A program made the position numbers and the translations under genes. Below the pieces are notes generated by a model. It saw only the letters and a list, made by a program, of their open reading frames with translations. It was not told where the DNA came from and made no database searches. Source: an uncultured Anaerolineae bacterium (GTDB lineage: Bacteria; Chloroflexota; Anaerolineae; Anaerolineales; Villigracilaceae). Taken from it: 10,871 nucleotides of DNA. Location: positions 1 to 10,871 of the forward strand of contig CAINXK010000095.1 of NCBI GenBank assembly GCA_903854805.1, read 5' to 3'. Shown piece by piece: positions 7,338 through 10,871 of the stretch (the first letter of the stretch is position 1; each line of letters begins with the position of its first letter).

Positions 7338-7386
7338 GGTTCACGCATGCATGTGTGAACCTTAAATAATATGATTTGTTAAGGTT
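7338..7386 (+). promoter_or_regulatory. Overlapping palindromes, operator or attenuator-like
   Basis: Positions 7338-7361 form a 24-bp palindrome with one mismatched pair: GGTTCACGCATG meets its near-complement. Its right edge AACC (7358-7361) also starts a second inverted repeat, AACCTTAA (7358-7365) with TTAAGGTT (7379-7386), 13 bases apart. In RNA the two hairpins cannot form together. In DNA the first looks like a binding site for a dimeric regulator. No protein partner is identified. Confidence 0.5.
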
Positions 7387-7400
7387 ACGGGGGATGACAT

Positions 7401-7429
7401 TTTAGAATTTTTGTTCTAATATGTATATT
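7401..7429 (+). promoter_or_regulatory. Candidate promoter with embedded inverted repeat
   Basis: TTTAGA (7401-7406) and TATATT (7424-7429) are 17 bases apart. The inverted repeat TTAGAA (7402-7407) / TTCTAA (7414-7419), with a 6-base centre, lies across the -35 box and spacer, where a bound repressor would block polymerase. The expected start near 7436 leaves a leader of about 80 nt to the ATG at 7518. Confidence 0.4.
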
Positions 7430-7517
7430 GAAATTTGATTTAGTTTAAAGAGGCGCGCATGCTGATTTTCGTGATGGTCAGATGAGAGCATCTCAATCTT
7501 TGTTGCAGGGAGGCTGT

Positions 7518-7706
7518 ATGGAAAACCAAAAAGAAGTTGCTGATATTTTCGATTCCTGGGAAAAGACGCTCTCACCCTGGCAAAAGGAGTGCTGCCGGAG
7601 GGCACTCAGGAATGCGAATATTCGCCTACGAAATATTGGTGAACAAAGCGCCAAGGAACTGCTTGTTACAGTTCTTTTGTATTGTGAAAGCAAGCCGGAA
7701 AATTAA
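7518..7706 (+). CDS. Small helical protein of unknown function
   Basis: This 62-residue protein begins MENQKEVADIFDSWEKTL. I chose ATG 7518 because a strong AGGGAGG (7507-7513) lies four bases upstream; the in-frame ATG at 7482 has no such site. It is predicted to be soluble and largely helical, with an adjacent Cys-Cys pair, many charged residues and no membrane helix. I do not recognise a family. It lies 53 bases before the winged-helix gene in the same direction and likely shares its transcript, so a helper or regulator role is possible but not shown. Confidence 0.6.
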   Translation: MENQKEVADIFDSWEKTLSPWQKECCRRALRNANIRLRNIGEQSAKELLVTVLLYCESKPEN

Positions 7707-7759
7707 CCAGCCTGGTCACCACCCTTGGGAGTAGTTCAGGCGTGAAAATAGGAGGCCAT

Positions 7760-8620
7760 ATGCTCGAATTAAGTGTTGCCAACATCAGAGAATTGAAAGG
7801 CGCACCACTGGCAGTACTGGTTCTGCTGTCGATCTCAGTCCTACCGGTCAGCCAGGAATGGCTGTCTCGTTCAAGCGGATACACAGATAAACCAATCCAC
7901 CAGGCCTGCCAATATCTGTATGAAAAAGGCCTGATCGATCATTCGTCATGCGGCTGGTTCATGCTGCAAGACAGCCAACTGCCTCTGGGTATTCGGAATT
8001 ATTCCGACCAAACAGCTCAACTTGAAGCCCCAAACACGCCTGACGATCAAGAGAAATCTGAGCCCTGGAATAATTCCGACTCTGATAATGATTCTGATTC
8101 GCATTTTGTGCGTGCTTGCGGCGATGATTTCGATCAGGGTGATCGATTTGACCCATGCGCAGATCCTGATCCTGACGAAAATTCAAGTTATGAGCCCGAT
8201 TTTGACCCGCAAAATGAAACCACGAGTCGGAATAATTCCGACCCACTAGGTATTAGTAGTATTAATCTCTTAAGATCTAAAGATCTTAAAGATCTTAAAG
8301 ACTTAAATACTACTAATACTACTAATACAAGGCCAACACGGAAAAAATCCGACTCGGAAAAAGCCGAAATTTGGGATGAACTGAGCCGCCTGGATGTGCA
8401 CAAGAATCCACGCACAGATGCCATGATTGAACTCGAACATGTCACGGCTGCCTACATTCGCACCCTGGCCAGAAATTTGAAAAATGCTGGATGGGGCGGA
8501 CCACAAAACACCGGCCTGTTTATCCATGCCTGCGAAGAAGCGCGACCAGTCGACGAGCCCGCCACATCTGGCAAAAGTGTGGAGGACAAAGTGGCAGCGT
8601 TTTTCAACCGGAAATTTTAA
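7760..8620 (+). CDS. Winged-helix DNA-binding protein with low-complexity linker
   Basis: This 286-residue protein has three parts. Residues about 8-70 look like a winged helix (ELKGAPLAVLVLLSIS, then a recognition region around SQEWLSRSSGYTDKPIHQAC, then a wing). Residues 78-200 are a disordered linker rich in Asp, Asn, Ser and Pro, with the motif (R/W)N(N/Y)SD at 79-83, 103-107 and 157-161, then KDLKDLKDL and NTTNTTNT. Residues 201-262 form a helical C-terminal domain (EIWDELSRLDVHKNPRTD...GLFIHACEE). ATG 7760 has TAGGAGG (7749-7755) four bases upstream; the GTG at 7742 is less likely. A three-part layout with DNA-binding N-terminus and sites inside the linker is known for some replication initiators, such as lambda O and RepA_N proteins, but I see no sequence match to them. 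A transcription regulator is the alternative. Confidence 0.72.
   Translation: MLELSVANIRELKGAPLAVLVLLSISVLPVSQEWLSRSSGYTDKPIHQACQYLYEKGLIDHSSCGWFMLQDSQLPLGIRNYSDQTAQLEAPNTPDDQEKSEPWNNSDSDNDSDSHFVRACGDDFDQGDRFDPCADPDPDENSSYEPDFDPQNETTSRNNSDPLGISSINLLRSKDLKDLKDLNTTNTTNTRPTRKKSDSEKAEIWDELSRLDVHKNPRTDAMIELEHVTAAYIRTLARNLKNAGWGGPQNTGLFIHACEEARPVDEPATSGKSVEDKVAAFFNRKF
7993..8242 (+). repeat. Three palindromic GGAATWATTCCGAC sites inside the wHTH gene
   Basis: Three copies of GGAATWATTCCGAC start at 7995, 8067 and 8229. The first sits in the 15-bp palindrome TCGGAATTATTCCGA (7993-8007). The third is the 17-bp palindrome GTCGGAATAATTCCGAC (8226-8242). The second is palindromic over GGAATAATTCC. All are in the same codon phase and encode RNYSD, WNNSD and RNNSD. 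The symmetry exceeds what the peptide needs, which suggests binding sites or RNA hairpins as well as coding. Confidence 0.7.
8250..8328 (+). repeat. Nested inverted repeat and BglII-like tandem units in the linker
   Basis: GTATTAGTAGTATT (8250-8263) is the exact reverse complement of AATACTACTAATAC, which occurs twice, overlapping, at 8306-8319 and 8315-8328. Between the arms lie an inner palindrome (TTAAGATCT at 8270-8278 against AGATCTTAA at 8281-8289, two bases apart) and a tandem AAAGATCTT unit. The DNA could extrude as a cruciform and the RNA could form a long hairpin, yet the frame stays open and encodes KDLKDLKDL and NTTNTTNT. The region is more AT-rich than the flanking domains. Confidence 0.75.
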
Positions 8621-8748
8621 ACCAACTACAAACCAATATTCCGTATCAGGCTACCCGCGGTTAGACAGCCCATCAGCACCGTAAACGGGACCTCGCTAAC
8701 ATCTGCGGTTGGAGCAACCCAACCTAACCCATTCTAAAGGGGCGTGAC

Positions 8749-8997
8749 ATGTTGATCAGAAATATATACGGGAGCACCTTCCACGTTGTTTGCACTGAGA
8801 CACGTAGTAAGAAATTTTTTGTCACATTGTGCGGAATGCTGGTGGATAAAAGCGACCTCAGCCTGCAGAGCAGGGCAGATGGCGCTTATTCCAGATGTTG
8901 GACTTGCCGAAAAATCCAGAATCAAAAAATCAGAAAGTCGCGCCCCGAGGCCTTCGGGATGGCAGCGAAACACCGGCCCAACAATCAGGAGCATTAG
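8749..8997 (+). CDS. Small four-cysteine protein of unknown function
   Basis: This 82-residue protein starts MLIRNIYGSTFHVVCTET. AAGGGG lies about six to seven bases before the ATG. It has cysteines at 15, 28, 50 and 53, the last two as CWTC, which could bind zinc, and a basic C-terminus (KIQNQKIRKSRP). I do not recognise a family. Its TAG stop (8995-8997) lies one base before the TTG start of the HTH gene, which points to coupled translation. Another frame across this stretch (from 8786) continues in frame into the HTH gene, but its ATG has no good ribosome site, so I favour this reading. Confidence 0.5.
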   Translation: MLIRNIYGSTFHVVCTETRSKKFFVTLCGMLVDKSDLSLQSRADGAYSRCWTCRKIQNQKIRKSRPEAFGMAAKHRPNNQEH

Positions 8998-8998
8998 C

Positions 8999-9361
8999 TT
9001 GCCGAAGAAAAAGCTGGGACTCTCGCCCAAAGAAGTTGAGATCATTCAGAACCTGGCACTTGGCAAGACCCGCGCACAGGTGGCAGATCATCTCTCGATC
9101 TCAACCCACACACTCAGCACACACCTGGCACGCTCTTTTAGATATTTATCCGCTGTCAACGTGGTCGATGCGGTCTTGAAGCTGCAAGAACCACTGGTTG
9201 ACAAGACACCCGGGCAATCAGCACAGTTCGCACGAATCCGGTTCGAAGATGGCCGGCTGCTCTTAACCTTTGAGCTCTCGGTCAAACTTCCGGTGAAAGC
9301 TTTGGCGGATGGGCTGGGAAGTGCCTACGAAATGCAAGCTGTGGAATGTTCCAGACAATAA
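8999..9361 (+). CDS. LuxR-type HTH DNA-binding protein
   Basis: This 120-residue protein has a GerE/LuxR-type helix-turn-helix at residues 6-64 (LGLSPKEVEIIQNLALGKTR, then AQVADHLSISTHTLSTHLAR). The usual scaffold is present: a hydrophobic first helix, the G-K-T/A-Q-V-A turn and the S-T-H-T-L recognition helix. The C-terminal 55 residues (ARIRFEDGRLLLTFELSVKL) look like a small beta-rich domain I do not recognise. No receiver or ligand domain is present, so it is not a classic response regulator. The start is taken as TTG 8999, with AGGA at 8987-8990 eight bases upstream, one base after the preceding stop. Longer in-frame starts (ATG 8878 or 8786) are possible but would overlap that gene. It probably regulates transcription, perhaps of this island. 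Confidence 0.75.
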   Translation: MPKKKLGLSPKEVEIIQNLALGKTRAQVADHLSISTHTLSTHLARSFRYLSAVNVVDAVLKLQEPLVDKTPGQSAQFARIRFEDGRLLLTFELSVKLPVKALADGLGSAYEMQAVECSRQ

Positions 9362-9410
9362 AACCATCAGTACACATCCAAAAATGCCAGTCCGCTACCG
9401 CATCAAACTA

Positions 9411-9431
9411 GGAACAATTCCTTGATACAAT
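9411..9431 (+). promoter_or_regulatory. GGAACAATTCC site before the lipoprotein gene
   Basis: The palindrome AGGAA-CAA-TTCCT lies at 9410-9422. Its core GGAACAATTCC (9411-9421) differs by one base from the GGAATAATTCC repeated in the winged-helix gene. TACAAT (9426-9431), a possible -10 box, follows at once. This is the only similar site seen outside that gene. The match is short and could be chance. Confidence 0.25.
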
Positions 9432-9456
9432 AAGTAATCCCGCCTGAGGAGTGCTG

Positions 9457-10545
9457 ATGAAACGATTTTTGCCAATTATTTTACTTGCGTTATTGGGCTT
9501 CACATCCCTGGCCTGCCTGGCAGCGACACGCGCTTTTTCCAACCCGACTCCCAGTCCGGTGGTCATTCCATCGGAAACCCCAACCCAAATTCCGCCATCA
9601 CCAGTCCCGCCAACTCCAACCCTGATACCGAGCCCCACACCAGACACCTGCCCGAATGGAGATTGCATTACAGCCTGCCTAAAAGAGATGGGCGACATCA
9701 CCCAAGCCAGCAGCGCTGCTGGGGAATCCAAACCAATACACAAATCCTTCGTTTTAGACGAAGAATACACGCTGGTCAAATATACGATCAATGCTGACCA
9801 GATCACAGACCCGGTGGATAAAGACGGGCTGTCAAATAGTCTAAAAGACTATCAGAAGGACCGCACGGCGCAGGAACAAATCTGGAATTATTTTGCGGCC
9901 ATCATTCCCTCAGATTACCGCAAATTTCTGACGGAATATATCATTTTCACTGATGGCAAAGATAACCTCCTGGCAGCGGTGGAACAATCAGATAACTCAC
10001 CATCAGAATGGGCTTTGAGCGTCGATATTATGGATGCCTCCAACCCGCAAGATTTGACTTTTACCCTTATCCACGAATATGGGCACTTGCTGACGCTCAA
10101 CCCTGACCAGGTGATCCCTTCACAACGCATTTTTGACAACCAAATCAGCGAGTCAATCTACCAAAAGGAAAAGGACGCCTGCCCGACGTTTTTCCCTGGT
10201 GAAGGTTGCAGTAATGCAGATTCTTATATCAACCAGTTCTTTGAGCGCTTCTGGCCTGAAATCTACCCGCAGTGGCAGGCCATTAACAATATCGAAGATG
10301 AAGCCGATTATTATTCTGAGCTCGATAAATTCTATATAAAACATAAAGATCAGTTTGTCTCAGATTATGCGTCCACTGATCCATCCGAAGATATTGCCGA
10401 AACATTCAGCTTTTTCATCCTGGAACCCAGGCCAATCGGAAAAACGATCGCAGATCAAAAAGTGCTTTTCTTTTATGGTTTTCCCGAGCTTGTTCAACTG
10501 CGGGACCAGATCGGCCGGCGCCTGTGCGCACAACTCAACAAATAA
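9457..10545 (+). CDS. Secreted lipoprotein with zincin HEYGH motif
   Basis: This 362-residue protein begins MKRFLPIILLALLGFTSLAC, a lipoprotein signal with C20 as the likely lipidated residue; position -3 is Ser, which is allowed but less usual. Residues 29-62 are a Pro/Thr/Ser spacer of the kind that holds a domain off the membrane. The zinc-protease signature HEYGH lies at 206-210 (ligands H206 and H210, catalytic E207). Downstream, TDPSEDIAETF (about 307-317) has E311 and E315, either of which could be the third ligand, in a pattern common in gluzincin-like proteins. Cysteines around 65-74 and 242-251 suggest disulfides. It should act on the cell surface as a metallopeptidase; the substrate is unknown. 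ATG 9457 follows TGAGGAG (9444-9450); a GTG at 9451 is also in frame. The family is not identified beyond the zincin motif. Confidence 0.8.
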   Translation: MKRFLPIILLALLGFTSLACLAATRAFSNPTPSPVVIPSETPTQIPPSPVPPTPTLIPSPTPDTCPNGDCITACLKEMGDITQASSAAGESKPIHKSFVLDEEYTLVKYTINADQITDPVDKDGLSNSLKDYQKDRTAQEQIWNYFAAIIPSDYRKFLTEYIIFTDGKDNLLAAVEQSDNSPSEWALSVDIMDASNPQDLTFTLIHEYGHLLTLNPDQVIPSQRIFDNQISESIYQKEKDACPTFFPGEGCSNADSYINQFFERFWPEIYPQWQAINNIEDEADYYSELDKFYIKHKDQFVSDYASTDPSEDIAETFSFFILEPRPIGKTIADQKVLFFYGFPELVQLRDQIGRRLCAQLNK

Positions 10546-10548
10546 GTT

Positions 10549-10594
10549 CAGCTGATAGCTGCCAGGTCGATCAAGGACTATCAGCTATCAGCTG
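10549..10594 (+). repeat. Perfect 13-bp inverted repeat after the lipoprotein gene
   Basis: CAGCTGATAGCTG (10549-10561) is the exact reverse complement of CAGCTATCAGCTG (10582-10594), 20 bases apart, beginning three bases after the stop codon. The right arm also contains a CTATCAG tandem pair. It resembles intergenic REP-type units built on GCTGATA. No T tract follows directly. Confidence 0.7.
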
Positions 10595-10627
10595 TTCTCT
10601 TGACATACAAATTAGTCCTGTTTTTTT
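10574..10627 (+). terminator. Candidate terminator interleaved with the inverted repeat
   Basis: AGGACTA (10574-10580) pairs with TAGTCCT (10613-10619), and a run of seven T follows (10621-10627). The loop is long (32 bases) and contains the right arm of the 10549-10594 repeat, while the left arm of this stem lies inside the loop of that repeat. It may end the lipoprotein transcript. The long loop lowers confidence. Confidence 0.4.
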
Positions 10628-10671
10628 CCGATAGTTTGAGATACTATTAATATAGACATGACGACTAATTT
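10609..10671. repeat. Inverted repeat flanking an AT-rich stretch
   Basis: AAATTAGTC (10609-10617) and GACTAATTT (10663-10671) are perfect 9-bp reverse complements around 45 bases that are AT-rich and include the T run. The left arm shares bases with the terminator candidate. It may be a pair of operator half-sites. I see no convincing promoter pair within it. Confidence 0.45.
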
Positions 10672-10718
10672 AGAATAACCCAGCCTTGGGCGTAGATGTT
10701 TTCTCTTGAGTTGTAAAG

Positions 10719-10732
10719 CCCTTTTAGAAGGG
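10719..10732 (+). promoter_or_regulatory. Hairpin covering the ribosome site of the last gene
   Basis: CCCTT (10719-10723) pairs with AAGGG (10728-10732) around TTAG. The right arm is most of the AAGGGAG Shine-Dalgarno (10728-10734) for the ATG at 10743, so folding would hide it. The stem is only five pairs and would be a weak brake. Confidence 0.35.
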
Positions 10733-10742
10733 AGAGCCTGCA

Positions 10743-10871
10743 ATGACAGAAGAACAGGTACTTGAAAATATTCGGGCTGCCCAAGAGCAACTGGCAGCCC
10801 TGGCGTGGGCCCCAATTCAACATATCGGAGATCTACGAGAAGCGCTTGAAAACCTGAATACGCTACTCGCA
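10743..10871 (+). CDS. N-terminal part of an unknown protein, cut by window end
   Basis: Forty-three codons from ATG 10743 stay open to the window edge (MTEEQVLENIRAAQEQL, then AALAWAPIQHIGDLREALEN). AAGGGAG at 10728-10734 is eight bases upstream. The visible part is acidic, helical, heptad-like in places, and has no signal peptide. I do not recognise a family and too little is present to assign one. Confidence 0.55.
   Translation, partial: MTEEQVLENIRAAQEQLAALAWAPIQHIGDLREALENLNTLLA

Larger units (their letters stand above)
7195..7517. other. Intergenic leader of the accessory island
   Basis: No gene is supported in this stretch. It is AT-rich and holds the TTACCCA direct repeat (7284-7290 and 7308-7314), a 24-bp palindrome overlapping a second inverted repeat (7338-7386), and a promoter candidate containing an inverted repeat (7401-7429). 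TGAGAGCATCTCA (7483-7495) is a short hairpin in the expected leader. Such a density of symmetric elements suggests a regulated control region for the genes that follow. Confidence 0.5.

Noticed and set aside
8786..8998. N-terminal extension of the LuxR-type protein in the same frame
   Set aside because: The ATG at 8786 lacks a ribosome site and the extension would overlap a small gene that has one. The TTG at 8999 is better placed, though not proven.
10600..10628. TTGACA at 10600-10605 as a -35 box for the last gene
   Set aside because: No acceptable -10 box lies at 16-18 bases; that position is occupied by a T run.
10708..10732. Stretch GTTGTAAAGCCCTTTTAG resembling a conserved part of 16S rRNA
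   Set aside because: The similarity covers fewer than 20 bases, the flanks do not match 16S rRNA, and a gene start with a good ribosome site follows at once. Treated as chance.

Overview
The window looks like chromosomal DNA from a Chloroflexota bacterium, most likely of the Anaerolineae type. This is inferred from gene content and style, not from a marker gene. The signs are a zinc-ribbon/FHA protein beside an anchored surface protein and a membrane Ser/Thr kinase, a lipoprotein with a long Pro/Thr spacer, TTG starts behind good Shine-Dalgarno sites, and a wHTH protein with a low-complexity linker of a kind I associate with that phylum. No rRNA, tRNA, CRISPR array, integrase or transposase was found. 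Every clear gene is on the + strand.

Positions 1-634 hold no convincing gene, only traces of possible decayed coding on the minus strand and a candidate promoter (537-565). Positions 635-4657 form a signalling module: a zinc-ribbon + FHA protein, a single-pass protein with a large extracytoplasmic domain, and a Ser/Thr kinase with about six C-terminal membrane helices. The simplest reading is that the anchored protein works outside, the kinase phosphorylates inside, and the FHA protein reads phosphothreonine. Positions 4658-5012 carry a short minus-strand frame that looks like a gene remnant. Next come a PPP-type metallophosphoesterase (5013-5984) and a DegV-family lipid-binding protein (6185-7057) with its own promoter. 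A strong intrinsic terminator (7141-7194) closes this block.

Positions 7195-9361 are a small accessory island of regulatory or replication character. A leader with overlapping palindromes (7338-7386) and a promoter with an embedded inverted repeat (7401-7429) precede a 62-residue protein. Then comes a 286-residue winged-helix protein whose linker DNA contains three copies of the palindromic GGAATWATTCCGAC and a nested 14-bp inverted repeat. A small four-cysteine protein follows, with a LuxR-type HTH protein starting one base after its stop. The winged-helix gene is the best candidate for something undescribed, because its linker DNA looks like an array of protein-binding sites or an internal origin as well as coding sequence.

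Positions 9457-10545 encode a secreted lipoprotein with a zincin HEYGH motif. It is followed by a dense cluster of interleaved inverted repeats (10549-10671) and the start of another gene (from 10743) that runs off the window, with its ribosome site in a small hairpin.
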